A DNA stretch of 64,000 nucleotides from Pseudocoprococcus catus (GCF_902381825.1 NZ_LR698973.1:1571358-1635357), one strand, 5' to 3'. Shown: positions 44,237 to 53,863, numbered from the stretch's first letter. Notes: generated by a model from the letters alone, not told the origin. Numbers and translations: made by a program.

Positions 44237-44830
44237 ATGAACACAACAGTGATGATCAGATTGGCGACACCGAAGGATGCTGCTGAGATGTTAAAAATAT
44301 ATGCCCATTATGTGGTAAATACAGCGATTTCATTTGAGTATGAAGTACCGTCGGAAGAAGAATTCAGAGAAAGAATCGAAAGCACTCTTAAGCGGTATCC
44401 CTATATCGTGGCTGAACAGGAAGGCCATATCATCGGCTATGCGTATGTATCGATTTTCCATGAGAGAAAGGCTTATGATTGGGCTGTGGAAACATCGATT
44501 TATGTGGATAAAGACTACAAACGCAGCGGCTGCGGAAAACTTTTGTACCAGGCACTCGAGAAGATTCTCAAGAAACAGCATATCAGTAATCTCTATGCAT
44601 GTATTGCCTATACGGAACAGGAGGATGAACATCTGACCAACGACAGCATGCATTTTCATGAACATCTGGGGTATGAACTTGTGGGAACATTTAAGCAGTG
44701 TGGCTACAAGTTCAATAAATGGTATGACATGATCTGGATGGAGAAAATGATCGGCGAACATTCAGAGATGCCGGAAACGTTTATACCTTTTTCCGTTCTG
44801 AATTATGCTGAGATATCTGAACTTATTTGA
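44237..44830 (+). CDS. GNAT N-acetyltransferase (phosphinothricin acetyltransferase-like)
   Basis: 197 residues. It begins MIRLATPKDAAEMLKIYAHYVVNTAISFEY and contains AYVSIFHERKAYDWAVETSIYV, the acetyl-CoA loop KRSGCGKLLYQAL and FHEHLGYELVGTFKQCGYKFNKWYDMIWMEK, the pattern of the PAT branch that acetylates small amines or amino acids. It lies 16 bases after the toxin gene. The last ~25 residues extend beyond the usual end. The true substrate is not known. Confidence 0.85.
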   Translation: MNTTVMIRLATPKDAAEMLKIYAHYVVNTAISFEYEVPSEEEFRERIESTLKRYPYIVAEQEGHIIGYAYVSIFHERKAYDWAVETSIYVDKDYKRSGCGKLLYQALEKILKKQHISNLYACIAYTEQEDEHLTNDSMHFHEHLGYELVGTFKQCGYKFNKWYDMIWMEKMIGEHSEMPETFIPFSVLNYAEISELI

Positions 44831-44845
44831 TTAAATTGATACTAT

Positions 44846-45904
44846 TTGATACTTTTGTGCGGGATTTGGTTGGCGAAGACGGTTTTGATGAACCAGCTGC
44901 AGAAAATTGCAGAAGATAAAGGAATTTTTTGCAAGCATATTGAAGTGGAAGAACGGAATGACTTTATTTCACAGCTGGCAAGTTGTTCACAGGCCTTTTT
45001 GCGTAGAATCAGTATGGCAGAAAATTTTCGTCATCTGATTCAAAAGCCATTAGATGCGATTAAATCGCTCGTGGTTTCTTTTGATCCGAATGAGAATACA
45101 TTTTCGTTGTCTTTACAGGAGAAAGAACTTTATAAGACGACGAATCTGACCCAGAGCTTGACAGATGTATTGACGGCATTGGGAGAGGCGGCATATAAAG
45201 CGGAAATACCTATTTGTTTTTTTATTGATGAAATTCAATACATGAAATCATCAGAACTGGGTGCTTTGATTGCAGCATTGCATCGAGCCAATCAGTTAGG
45301 GTATCCAATTATGATTATTGGAGCAGGTTTACCGAAAATCTATACCATGTTGTCGGAAGAAAAGTCATATTCGGAGAGATTGTTTATATATACAGAAATT
45401 GATTCGTTAGAAGCCCTGCAGGCAGAAGCAGCAATCAGAAAACCAGCCGAGAAATTGAATGTGACGTATACAGAAGAAGCAGTTCGGAAGATTATTGAAG
45501 TCACTAAAGGATATCCTTTTTTTATTCAGCAGTTTTGCCAGATTATCTTTCAAAATACAGAGCATAAGGAAATTAATATTCATGATGTGAATGATAGTGT
45601 GGCTTCATTTTTTAAAGTATTGGATAAAGGTTTCTTTAGGGTGCGATATGAAAGATGTTCGGAGGCAGATAAAAAATTTATATTTGCGATGGTGAGTTGT
45701 GGAGAACTGCCGTGCACGATTTCAAATATTGCCAAAGCGATGAAAAAGCCGGTTAATTCCATTTCCACATCAAGAGCACAATTAATCAATAAAGGGATTA
45801 TTTATTCGGTGAAATATAAAGAACTGGACTTTACGGTTCCTGAATTTGATGGTTTTATCAAACGTTTGGAAGAATATCAGGAATGGATGAAAGAATGTGA
45901 ATAG
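44846..45904 (+). pseudogene. 5'-truncated AAA (Orc/archaeal-type) ATPase
   Basis: The remaining 352 codons encode an AAA ATPase of the kind with an Orc-like fold: Walker B PICFFIDEIQYMKSSELG, a sensor-like PIMIIGAGLPKI, SYSERLFIYTEIDSL, a GYPFFIQQFC helix and a C-terminal winged helix (NSISTSRAQLINKGIIYSVK). The start is missing: full proteins have ~50 residues and a GxxGxGKT loop first, while here only a remnant GIWLAKTVLMNQ follows the first Met, lacking the P-loop glycines, and the GNAT stop is 15 bases upstream. No ribosome site is seen. Probably a decayed fragment. Confidence 0.7.
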
Positions 45905-45947
45905 GCCAAAACGAACCTCACAGTCAAAGTGAGGTTCGTTTTGGCTT
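45905..45947 (+). terminator. Long perfect hairpin after the truncated ATPase
   Basis: A 17-bp perfect stem (45905-45921 with 45929-45945) with a 7-base loop begins next to the stop codon. The stem contains its own T-run (CGTTTTGGC), but the tail is short. Confidence 0.65.
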
Positions 45948-46039
45948 AAAGCATTTTATGAGAAGTGCAAGATGTTATCTTGACAAAAAGAAGCAGCTGT
46001 CATAAAATGTAACTGTTCAGAGCCTTTTTGGGTTTCGAA

Positions 46040-46347
46040 CATATTTAAATAACATGAATGACGATGAAGAGGATCAGTAGTCTGTGTCAATGGCCCAGAG
46101 AAGATATCAGTGGTGTGAGATATCTCCATATGTACAGGTGAACCTGCCTTGGAGTTCTGTATGAAAATACAGCGCATGTCCGGCGTTAGGGACAATTGAG
46201 AGGAAGTTTTTATTACAATAATAGAAAGACTTCAAATAGGGTGGTACCGCCGAATGAATTTTGGTCCCTGTTCAGCCGATGGCTGGCAGTGGAAGGAATA
46301 GATAAGGGGAAGTGCTTTCTGCTGCAGCAGAGCGTACTTCCCCTTTT
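46040..46347 (+). ncRNA. T-box leader (tRNA-Pro sensing) of proS
   Basis: The region carries a GATGAAGAGGATCAGTAG stem I start, a distal GGTGTGA loop, a specifier loop GTGAA-CCT-G whose CCT (46143-46145) is a proline codon, and the T-box AGGGTGGTACCGC (46238-46250). The TGGT bulge can pair with the 3' end of uncharged tRNA having discriminator A, as expected for tRNA-Pro. A strong terminator hairpin (46304-46347, AAGGGGAAGT with ACTTCCCCTT and a T-run) precedes proS. Low charged tRNA-Pro should allow read-through. Confidence 0.88.
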
Positions 46348-46425
46348 GCTGTCAAAAAGGCAGTAAGAGACTGATGTTGCGCCAATTGGCGTATCGTAAA
46401 AGATGAGATATAGGAGGCTGTAAAA

Positions 46426-47859
46426 ATGGCAAAAGAAAAGAAGCAGGTTCGTGAGATTACATCCATGAGCGAAGATTTTGCGCAGTGGTATACAGACGTT
46501 GTTGTCAAAGCAGGTCTGATTGGTTATACAAGCGTTAAAGGTTGCATGGCAATTAAACCGGCAGGTTATGCGATCTGGGAAAATATCCAGCATGAATTGG
46601 ATAAACGTTTCAAGGCAACAGGTGTTGAAAATGTTTATATGCCAATGTTTATTCCTGAAAGTCTGCTCCAGAAAGAGAAAGACCATGTAGAAGGTTTTGC
46701 ACCGGAAGTTGCATGGGTAACCCATGGCGGTCTGAATGAACTTCAGGAAAGAATGTGTGTCCGCCCAACATCCGAGACATTATTCTGCGATTTCTATGCC
46801 AAAGAAATCCAGTCCTATCGTGATCTGCCAAAGATGTACAATCAGTGGTGTTCCGTTGTAAGATGGGAAAAAGAGACACGTCCGTTCCTGCGTTCCAGAG
46901 AATTCCTGTGGCAGGAAGGCCATACCGCCCATGCTACAGCAGAAGAATCCAAAGAGAGAACAGAGCAGATGCTGAATCTTTATGCGGATTTCTGTGAGCA
47001 GGTATTGGCTATGCCTGTTATCAGAGGTCAGAAGACAGAGAAGGAGAAATTTGCCGGTGCAGAAGCAACCTATACCATCGAAGCGTTAATGCATGACGGT
47101 AAGGCCCTTCAGTCCGGTACAAGCCACAACTTCGGTGATGGTTTTGCAAGAGCCTTCGGCATTCAGTACACAGATAAAGAAAATAAACTGCAGTATGTCC
47201 ATCAGACATCCTGGGGTATGACAACCCGTCTGATCGGTGCTATTATCATGGTTCACGGTGACGACAATGGTCTTGTTCTGCCTCCAATGATCGCTCCGAC
47301 ACAGGTGATTGTTATTCCAATTGCCCAGCACAAGGAAGGTGTCCTTGAAAAAGCAGAAGAATTAAGAGACAGATTGAGCGGATTCAGAGTTAAACTGGAC
47401 GCAACAGACAACAAACCTGGCTGGAAGTTTGCAGAGGCAGAGATGCGCGGTATCCCTGTTCGTGTTGAAATCGGACCTAAGGATATCGAAGCCAATCAGG
47501 CTGTCCTGGCACGCCGTGATACAGGTGAGAAGATTGTTGTCAGCCTGGATGAACTTGAGACAAAAGTAGATGAACTTCTGAAAGAAATTCAGTCCAATAT
47601 GTTCGAGAAAGCACGTGCACACAGAGATGCACACACTTATGTGGCCACAAACTATGATGAATTCAAGGATATTATTGCCAATAAACCTGGATTTGTAAAA
47701 GCGATGTGGTGTGGTGATCGTGCCTGCGAAGACAAGATCAAAGAAGAAACAACAGCCACATCCAGATGTATGCCATTTGCACAGGAACATTTATCAGATG
47801 TTTGTGTATGCTGCGGACGTCCGGCTAAGAAGATGGTGTACTGGGGAAAGGCATACTAA
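46426..47859 (+). CDS. proS: Prolyl-tRNA synthetase, short (type 3) form
   Basis: 477 residues, ATAGGAGG before the ATG. Class II synthetase motifs are visible: [26 protein letters not shown], the [23 protein letters not shown] block, motif 2 [21 protein letters not shown], and a C-terminal anticodon-binding domain followed by the zinc-like [10 protein letters not shown]...CVCCG tail. There is no INS editing insertion, as in the archaeal/eukaryotic-like form common in Clostridia. Controlled by the T-box upstream. Confidence 0.96.
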   Translation: MAKEKKQVREITSMSEDFAQWYTDVVVKAGLIGYTSVKGCMAIKPAGYAIWENIQHELDKRFKATGVENVYMPMFIPESLLQKEKDHVEGFAPEVAWVTHGGLNELQERMCVRPTSETLFCDFYAKEIQSYRDLPKMYNQWCSVVRWEKETRPFLRSREFLWQEGHTAHATAEESKERTEQMLNLYADFCEQVLAMPVIRGQKTEKEKFAGAEATYTIEALMHDGKALQSGTSHNFGDGFARAFGIQYTDKENKLQYVHQTSWGMTTRLIGAIIMVHGDDNGLVLPPMIAPTQVIVIPIAQHKEGVLEKAEELRDRLSGFRVKLDATDNKPGWKFAEAEMRGIPVRVEIGPKDIEANQAVLARRDTGEKIVVSLDELETKVDELLKEIQSNMFEKARAHRDAHTYVATNYDEFKDIIANKPGFVKAMWCGDRACEDKIKEETTATSRCMPFAQEHLSDVCVCCGRPAKKMVYWGKAY

Positions 47860-47860
47860 A

Positions 47861-48787
47861 ATGGATATTAATCGACTTCGTATGTTTATTGCTGTAGCAG
47901 ATTGTCTGAATTTTACAAAAGCTGCAGAAAAACTCTATATCAGCCAGCCGACATTGAGTCGGTATATAAGTGAACTGGAAGAAACAATGGAGGTCGAATT
48001 ATTTGAAAGAACTACCCGCCGTGTCGTATTGACAAAGGCGGGTAAGCTTTTTTATGACGAAAGCCTTCAAATTATAAAAAAATACGATGCCTTGATTAAT
48101 CGCGTTGCCCGATTGGGAACAGGTTTGTCAGGAACGTTAAAAGTGGGCTATCTTGAACTGTTTACGCAGAATATTTTGCCCGTTGCCATTAGAAGTTTTC
48201 ATGAAAAGTTTCCAATGGTTGATATGCAATTAAGAGAGACCAGGTTACAGGAAGCCAATCAAAAAGTTTTAGATGGAGAATTGGATGTTGGTTTTGTCAT
48301 TACACATGATATGTTGGAGCGCAAACCAGAATTGGAATATCGCCATATTTATGCAGGACAGGTTGAACTGATCGTAAGTAATCAACATCCATTAGCTGCC
48401 TATCAAATGGTGAATCCACTGATGTTGAAAGATGAAAAGATTTTAATGTTTGATGCAGGGGAGACACCTGAGTTGCAGGAACAGATTACCAACATGTGTA
48501 TGAAAGCAGGCTTTATGCCGAATTTTATTACAGGGAATTTTTCGCCTGGGGCTATTTTTTTGATGGTACAGGCAGGGATGGGTGTCTCTTTGCTCTCGTC
48601 ATTAATTACATCTGTACTTTTGACAGATGATAGATTTCATACATTGACCCTTGAAGGCATACAGGCTGTTGCTAATCTGGAGATGATCTGGAGAAAAGAT
48701 AATGATAACCCTTGTATCCAGAATTTTGTCAGTGAGGTTGAAGAAGCAGCACATCCTACCGTGCCAAATATCTCAAAATTGTATTGA
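47861..48787 (+). CDS. LysR-family transcription regulator
   Basis: 308 residues, starting one base after the proS stop codon. The N-terminal helix-turn-helix is typical (MDINRLRMFIAVADCLNFTKAAEKLYISQPTLSRYISELEE, VELFERTTRRVVLTKAG), followed by a two-lobed effector domain. It precedes and is co-directional with the decarboxylase-like gene and permease, which it probably controls through sites in the 145-base gap. It may be expressed partly by read-through from proS. Ligand unknown, possibly the permease substrate. Confidence 0.9.
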   Translation: MDINRLRMFIAVADCLNFTKAAEKLYISQPTLSRYISELEETMEVELFERTTRRVVLTKAGKLFYDESLQIIKKYDALINRVARLGTGLSGTLKVGYLELFTQNILPVAIRSFHEKFPMVDMQLRETRLQEANQKVLDGELDVGFVITHDMLERKPELEYRHIYAGQVELIVSNQHPLAAYQMVNPLMLKDEKILMFDAGETPELQEQITNMCMKAGFMPNFITGNFSPGAIFLMVQAGMGVSLLSSLITSVLLTDDRFHTLTLEGIQAVANLEMIWRKDNDNPCIQNFVSEVEEAAHPTVPNISKLY

Positions 48788-48799
48788 TAAAAATAAAAC

Positions 48800-48879
48800 A
48801 TTCATGCCTATTTTAAATAAATGAATGGTGAATCCATTTAGTTCTGATATTTCAATTTTAAAGAAAAAGTCTATATAAT
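48800..48879 (+). promoter_or_regulatory. Decarboxylase-permease promoter with LysR-type sites
   Basis: TATAAT (48874-48879) is 17 bases from a poor -35 (TTCAAT, 48851-48856), typical for an activator-dependent promoter. Upstream, ATTCAT (48800-48805) and ATGAAT (48821-48826) form an inverted repeat, and AATGG-TGAAT-CCATT (48823-48837) another; either could bind the LysR protein. Confidence 0.45.
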
Positions 48880-48935
48880 TATAAGCAGAAAGAATCCGGA
48901 TTATCTTTTGAAAAATATAGTGGAGGATATATTTG

Positions 48936-49928
48936 ATGAAAAAGATTGATTTTGAAGCACATTATTATACGCAGGACTTTTTCGATGCAATTGCTGACAG
49001 AGAAGGAATTCCAAGCTTCAGAACCTCTGATCAAAGCATGTATCATGGTGGTGACGGAAGGATTGGGATTCGGCCGATCATTCCGAAACTTTTGGAATTG
49101 GGTGAAAAAAGAATCAAAGATATGGATGCTGCTGGTGTAGATACGGCCATTTTGTCAGCATCTCTCGGTGTGGAGCAGTTACCTGCAGAAATGGGCATTA
49201 AAGAAACTGAAAAAATAAATGATGCATTGGGAAGTGCCATTGCTCAGTATTCAGATCGATTTAAAGGCTATGCGGTTTTGAATGTAAAGAATATACAGTC
49301 GGCGGTGCGTGAATTAGAACGCTGCAGAAAGAAATATGGCTTTGTAGGATGGAATGCATTTTCAAATTATGGCAGTCAGAATCTGGATGATCCAGACATG
49401 TATGTTTTATTTGAAACGGTGGTTAATTTAGGAATGTTTGTGTACATACATCCTACAGTACCTGTTGCGGACTGCTTTAAAGGCTGGGGTCCTGCTCTGG
49501 CCACATCTGGATTAGGTTTTGCGGAAGATACGGCAGTGGCACTTACAAGACTGATTTTAAGTGGTATTTTTGATCGACTGCCAGAGTTAAAAATTGTTAT
49601 CGGGCATAGTGGTGAAGCTTTTCCATTCCTTATTCAAAGATTAGATGATGCTTATCTTCGCTCAAAATGGACGAATTTAGCAAAAAATAAAAAAATGCCA
49701 AGTGAATATTTTGGTACCAATATTTGGATGACAACGAGTGGTAATTTTTCGGTTCCTGCATTTCAATGTGCGTATGATACATTTGGAAGTGAAAGAATTA
49801 TGTTTGGGACAGATTATCCGATGGAAGACATGATTCGCAGTGTCGAATTTGTTGACAAATTACCTATATCGATTGTTGATGCTGAAAAAGTTTATTATAA
49901 AAATGCTGAGAAATATTTTGGCTTATAG
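48936..49928 (+). CDS. Amidohydrolase-family (ACMSD-like) decarboxylase/hydrolase
   Basis: 330 residues from the ATG at 48936, with TGGAGGAT 7 bases upstream. It is a TIM-barrel protein of the amidohydrolase 2 group. Metal-site candidates: Glu and His in IDFEAHYYT, His in VYIHPTVP, His in IVIGHSGEAFPF and Asp in MFGTDYPMED. The E-x-H start, rather than D-x-H, is seen in nonoxidative aromatic acid decarboxylases of this family. It is followed 23 bases later by an anion permease and preceded by a LysR gene, so it probably acts on an imported carboxylate. Substrate unknown. Confidence 0.8.
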   Translation: MKKIDFEAHYYTQDFFDAIADREGIPSFRTSDQSMYHGGDGRIGIRPIIPKLLELGEKRIKDMDAAGVDTAILSASLGVEQLPAEMGIKETEKINDALGSAIAQYSDRFKGYAVLNVKNIQSAVRELERCRKKYGFVGWNAFSNYGSQNLDDPDMYVLFETVVNLGMFVYIHPTVPVADCFKGWGPALATSGLGFAEDTAVALTRLILSGIFDRLPELKIVIGHSGEAFPFLIQRLDDAYLRSKWTNLAKNKKMPSEYFGTNIWMTTSGNFSVPAFQCAYDTFGSERIMFGTDYPMEDMIRSVEFVDKLPISIVDAEKVYYKNAEKYFGL

Positions 49929-49951
49929 TTCATTTTGAAGGGGGTGTGAAT

Positions 49952-51412
49952 ATGGAGAGTATCAAAGGGTTTAGTCTGGTTAATTGGATTTTTGTTATAT
50001 TAGGTTTAATCTGTGCATTTATATGTCCGGCGTTTATACAACCGTGGAGTACATTGACACCTGCAGGCGTTACGATTTTCTTTGTATTTGTTGGTACATT
50101 GTTGATGGTAATCGGCAGTAATAGTTTGATTTGGCCAATCTTTGCAGCAATGGCAGGATTAGTTGCTTATGGATGTACAGACGGTAATGCGATTGCAGCA
50201 GCATTATTTAGCAATGGTACAGTTGTTATGATGCTTGGTGTCTTTCCGTTGAGTTGGGCATTAAATGAAAGTGGATTTGGATATGTCGTTGCCCACTTTT
50301 TATTAACACGGAAAGTGCTTAAAGGAAGACCGGTATTGTTTACGATGGTTCTGTTCTTTGCGCTCCTTGTTATGGCAATTTTTACAAGTGTATTTGGCGC
50401 GTTAATGTTCGGATTGCCATTGGTTAAAACACTTTGTAAACAGGCAGGATACGATACAGATAGTCAGTACTACAAGCTGTGTCAGGTGGGAACCTATATG
50501 TTTGCAACAATGGGTTGTATGTTTTTCCCATTTACAAATGGTATGGTTTTTGCTTCACTGAATTCTATTAGTACAGCATTTGGTGCAGAAGTTTCAACAG
50601 TGGCTTATACCATCTCCGGGTTAGTTGTTGATGTCGTATTTATTATTATCTATGTTCTTATGATGAAATTTGTTTTTAGAGCAGATATGAGTAAGATGGC
50701 AAATATTGACGCAGGCAAATTATCATCCGAAGGTGACAACAAGGTAACAAAAAAGCAGTTAGTTTTAGTTATATCTTTTATCATTGCAGCACTGTATAGC
50801 TTTGTGGTAGCATTACTTCCTGCAGGCGCGGCAATCACGATTTTTCTAAGTAGATTTGGTGGCTCTTTGTGGTTTTGTATGATTGTGGCTATTCTTTGTA
50901 TTGTTCATATGGATGGCAAACCGATCATGGATATCAGACGGGCACTCAAAGAAGGTGTGGATTGGAATACGCTTTTTGCAATTGGCGGCTTTATGATGCT
51001 TGGAAATTATGTGTCAAGTGAAGATTCAGGTATTATGGGCTGGCTGAGTCAGGTATTTAAACCGATTTTGGGTGGTATTGATAATATCTTTGTATTAATG
51101 TTGATTGTATGTTTAATTACAATTATTGTAAGCAATTTCTTCTCAAATATGATGACAGTGATTATCTTTGGCAGTGTTGTAGGTCCTTTTGTAGCGAATT
51201 TTACAAATATTAATCCGGTTGTTATTATGACGGCGCTTGTATTTTGTGCATGGAATGCGTATTTGACGGTTGCGGCGAATGGAACTGCGCCAATCTTACT
51301 TGGATATGAAGGCATCGACACAAAGTTTATTTGGACAAAAGGAATTATCATAACCATTGTTTATGCAGTTGTTGCAGCGTTGCTGTTTACGTGTATGGCG
51401 ATGATTTTGTAG
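49952..51412 (+). CDS. SLC13/DASS-type anion permease
   Basis: 486 residues from the ATG at 49952 (GAAGGGGG upstream; a GTG six bases earlier is less well placed). About 12 hydrophobic segments. The two-fold pattern of the ion transporter superfamily is suggested by SNGTVVMMLGVFPLSWALNESG in the first half and WNTLFAIGGFMMLGNYVSSED with NFFSNMMTVIIFGSV in the second. These carry di- or monocarboxylates or other anions. Paired with the decarboxylase-like gene, it could exchange substrate for product. Exact substrate unknown. Confidence 0.8.
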   Translation: MESIKGFSLVNWIFVILGLICAFICPAFIQPWSTLTPAGVTIFFVFVGTLLMVIGSNSLIWPIFAAMAGLVAYGCTDGNAIAAALFSNGTVVMMLGVFPLSWALNESGFGYVVAHFLLTRKVLKGRPVLFTMVLFFALLVMAIFTSVFGALMFGLPLVKTLCKQAGYDTDSQYYKLCQVGTYMFATMGCMFFPFTNGMVFASLNSISTAFGAEVSTVAYTISGLVVDVVFIIIYVLMMKFVFRADMSKMANIDAGKLSSEGDNKVTKKQLVLVISFIIAALYSFVVALLPAGAAITIFLSRFGGSLWFCMIVAILCIVHMDGKPIMDIRRALKEGVDWNTLFAIGGFMMLGNYVSSEDSGIMGWLSQVFKPILGGIDNIFVLMLIVCLITIIVSNFFSNMMTVIIFGSVVGPFVANFTNINPVVIMTALVFCAWNAYLTVAANGTAPILLGYEGIDTKFIWTKGIIITIVYAVVAALLFTCMAMIL

Positions 51413-51417
51413 ATATA

Positions 51418-51452
51418 TTAATATTACTTATATAAACGCAAAGTAATATTAA
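51418..51452 (+). terminator. AT-rich hairpin after the permease
   Basis: TTAATATTACTT (51418-51429) pairs perfectly with AAGTAATATTAA (51441-51452), 11-base loop, no clear T-run. A weak terminator or mRNA end stabiliser. Confidence 0.4.
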
Positions 51453-51474
51453 TGTAGATTAATAGCCTCTCCTG

Positions 51475-51503
51475 TTGTAAAAAAAAACAACTAGTGTTAA
51501 AAT
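51475..51503 (+). promoter_or_regulatory. Purine gene promoter (extended -10)
   Basis: TTGTAA (51475-51480), 17-bp spacer, TGT-TAAAAT (-10 at 51498-51503). A short stem (51500-51510 with 51522-51532) overlaps the transcription start. The leader then runs to the ATG at 51564. Confidence 0.6.
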
Positions 51504-51563
51504 GCATGTAGGTATTGAACTTACATGCATTTTATACATTATGGAATACAAGGAGGAATATTC

Positions 51564-52280
51564 ATGAAAATGGTAGCAATCAGTCAGGAACTGTCATCTA
51601 CATCTTATCCGGGCAGAGGTATTATCATTGGTCGTTCTGCCGATGGAAGCAAAGCGGTTACAGCTTATTTTATTATGGGAAGAAGCGTCAACAGCCGAAA
51701 TCGTGTTTTTGTAGAAGATGGTGAAGGTATTCGTACAGAAGCTTTTGATCCTTCCAAACTTGAAGACCCAAGCCTGATTATTTATGCACCGGTCAGAGTG
51801 CTTGGCAACAAGACAATTGTGACAAATGGCGACCAGACAGATACCATTTATGAAGGTATGGACCGCCAGCTTACATTCGAGCAGTCTCTCAGAAGCCGTG
51901 AATTTGAGCCGGATGCACCGAATTACACACCTCGTATTTCTGGTATCCTGCATGTGGAGAATGAAAAATTCAACTATGCCATGTCTATTTTAAAGAGCAA
52001 CAACGGCGATCCGGATTCCTGCAATCGCTATACATTTGCATATAACAACGTGCCTGCAGGTGAAGGCCATTTTATTCATACTTATATGGGTGACGGCAAT
52101 CCACTGCCAAGTTTTGAGGGCGAGCCGACATGGGTGAAAGTTGATACTAACGACATTGATGCCTGGACAAAAGAAATCTGGGAAAACCTCAACGAGGACA
52201 ATAAGGTTTCTCTTTTTGTTCGTTTTATTGATATTGCAACTGGTAAATACGAGTCAAGAATCATTAACAAGAATCACTAA
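51564..52280 (+). CDS. IMP cyclohydrolase (PurO-type)
   Basis: 238 residues, AAGGAGG well placed before the ATG. It starts SQELSSTSYPGRGIIIGRSADG and contains YFIMGRSVNSRNRVF, PSLIIYAPVR and GDQTDTIY, the pattern of the stand-alone IMP cyclohydrolase family, unrelated to the cyclohydrolase part of PurH. It closes the FAICAR ring to IMP, the last step of purine synthesis. The next gene, 15 bases on, encodes the preceding step, so the two replace a bifunctional PurH. Confidence 0.88.
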   Translation: MKMVAISQELSSTSYPGRGIIIGRSADGSKAVTAYFIMGRSVNSRNRVFVEDGEGIRTEAFDPSKLEDPSLIIYAPVRVLGNKTIVTNGDQTDTIYEGMDRQLTFEQSLRSREFEPDAPNYTPRISGILHVENEKFNYAMSILKSNNGDPDSCNRYTFAYNNVPAGEGHFIHTYMGDGNPLPSFEGEPTWVKVDTNDIDAWTKEIWENLNEDNKVSLFVRFIDIATGKYESRIINKNH

Positions 52281-52295
52281 TCGGAGGTAGATCAG

Positions 52296-53471
52296 ATGAA
52301 AGAATTAGAATTAAAATATGGCTGTAATCCGAATCAGAAACCATCCCGTATTTTTATGAATGAGGGAGAACTTCCGATTACTGTTTTAAACGGACGTCCG
52401 GGATATATCAACTTTCTGGATGCTTTCAATGGCTGGCAGCTGGTTAGTGAATTAAAGAGAGCAACGGGACTTCCTGCGGCAACTTCTTTTAAACATGTTT
52501 CCCCTGCCGGTGCAGCTGTTGGTCTGCCGTTAACTGACGTTGAGAGAAAGATTTACTGGGTCGATGATATGGGTGAACTGACACCTTTGGCCAATGCTTA
52601 TGCCCGTGCCCGCGGTGCTGACAGAATGTCATCTTTCGGTGATTTCATTTCCCTGTCGGATGTGTGCGATGTGGCGACTGCCAAATTAATCAAGCGTGAA
52701 GTTTCAGACGGTGTCATTGCACCGGGCTATGAACCGGAGGCACTTGAAATGCTGAAAGCTAAGAAAAAAGGCAATTACAATGTTATCCAGATTGACCCGT
52801 CCTATCGTCCGGCGCCTGTGGAACACAAGGAAGTATTCGGCATTACATTTGAACAGGGCAGAAATGAACTGGTTATTGACAAAGAGATGCTGAACAATAT
52901 CGTTACTGAAAGCAAAGAACTGTCAGAATCAGCCAAGATTGATCTGGTGATCGCACTTATTACATTGAAATATACACAGTCCAACTCTGTATGCTATGCG
53001 AAGGGCGGTCAGGCCATCGGTATCGGAGCCGGTCAGCAGAGCCGTATCCACTGTACCCGTCTGGCAGGTCAGAAGGCAGACAATTGGTTCCTGCGTCAGA
53101 ATCCAAAGGTATTGAATCTGCCGTTTAAGGAGAAAATCGGACGTGCCGACAGAGACAACGCCATTGATCTTTATATCGGTGATGAATACATGGATCTTCT
53201 GGCAGATGGTGAATGGGAGAGAACATTTACAGAAAAACCGGAAGTCTTTACCCGTGAAGAAAAGAGAGCATGGCTTGATCAGCTTCAGGATGTGGCTCTT
53301 GGCTCAGATGCTTTCTTCCCGTTTGGAGATAATATTGAGAGAGCCCATAAGAGCGGTGTGAAATACGTTGCACAGCCGGGTGGTTCTGTCAGAGATGACC
53401 AGGTTATTGAAACTTGCAATAAATACGGTATGACCATGTGCTTTACAGGTATCAGACTGTTCCATCACTAG
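52296..53471 (+). CDS. AICAR formyltransferase, stand-alone PurH-like
   Basis: 391 residues equal to the AICAR transformylase half of PurH, without the N-terminal IMP cyclohydrolase domain. Key blocks: LKYGCNPNQKPSRIF, ATSFKHVSPAGAAVGLPL (catalytic Lys-His), TQSNSVCYAKGGQAIGIGAGQQSRIHCTRLAG and the C-terminal YVAQPGGSVRDDQVIETCNKYGMTMCFTGIRLFHH. It transfers a formyl group from 10-formyl-THF to AICAR. Co-transcribed with the PurO-type gene and ended by a strong terminator. Confidence 0.92.
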   Translation: MKELELKYGCNPNQKPSRIFMNEGELPITVLNGRPGYINFLDAFNGWQLVSELKRATGLPAATSFKHVSPAGAAVGLPLTDVERKIYWVDDMGELTPLANAYARARGADRMSSFGDFISLSDVCDVATAKLIKREVSDGVIAPGYEPEALEMLKAKKKGNYNVIQIDPSYRPAPVEHKEVFGITFEQGRNELVIDKEMLNNIVTESKELSESAKIDLVIALITLKYTQSNSVCYAKGGQAIGIGAGQQSRIHCTRLAGQKADNWFLRQNPKVLNLPFKEKIGRADRDNAIDLYIGDEYMDLLADGEWERTFTEKPEVFTREEKRAWLDQLQDVALGSDAFFPFGDNIERAHKSGVKYVAQPGGSVRDDQVIETCNKYGMTMCFTGIRLFHH

Positions 53472-53542
53472 TACATCGTTTTGTTTGTGCAAGATCGAGA
53501 GGATACGCTGAATAGGCTGTATGGTATAGAATAAAATGAAAG

Positions 53543-53590
53543 AGACTATTGTTGAAATGTGCAGATACATTTTGATAGTAGTCTTTTTTT
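53543..53590 (+). terminator. Terminator after the purine genes
   Basis: A stem of about 18 pairs including several G-T pairs (AGACTATTGTTGAAATGT with ACATTTTGATAGTAGTCT) is followed by seven T. The remaining gap, 53591-53863, has AG-rich sequence and only a 15-codon frame; no supported gene. Confidence 0.75.
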
Positions 53591-53863
53591 CGTGTGGAAA
53601 GGGCAACAGCAGGAATTAACAGAAAGACGACAAGATAAAATTAAAAAAGAAGGTGTAATAAAATTTTAAAAAGAAACAGGGGCGATTGTTGTCGAATAGA
53701 GAAGATTGATTGTGGGGTGTGTCATATTGTGAAGGAGGATGGCACATTCCGTCAATGGATGATATTTTACCGGGAAATGAGGACATGTTATACTTCTTTT
53801 AACATTTATTGTAAATATTGCTTGAACCAATGAGGGGAAGGCAGAAAGAGGAGAGGTATAATA

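Noticed and set aside
45905..45947. 17-bp inverted repeat as an insertion-sequence end
   Set aside because: There is no transposase or matching second end nearby, and its place right after a stop codon suits a terminator.
53723..53805. 15-codon frame after GAAGGAGG in the gap before the Uma2 gene
   Set aside because: Too short to support, and the ribosome-like site is too far from the ATG.
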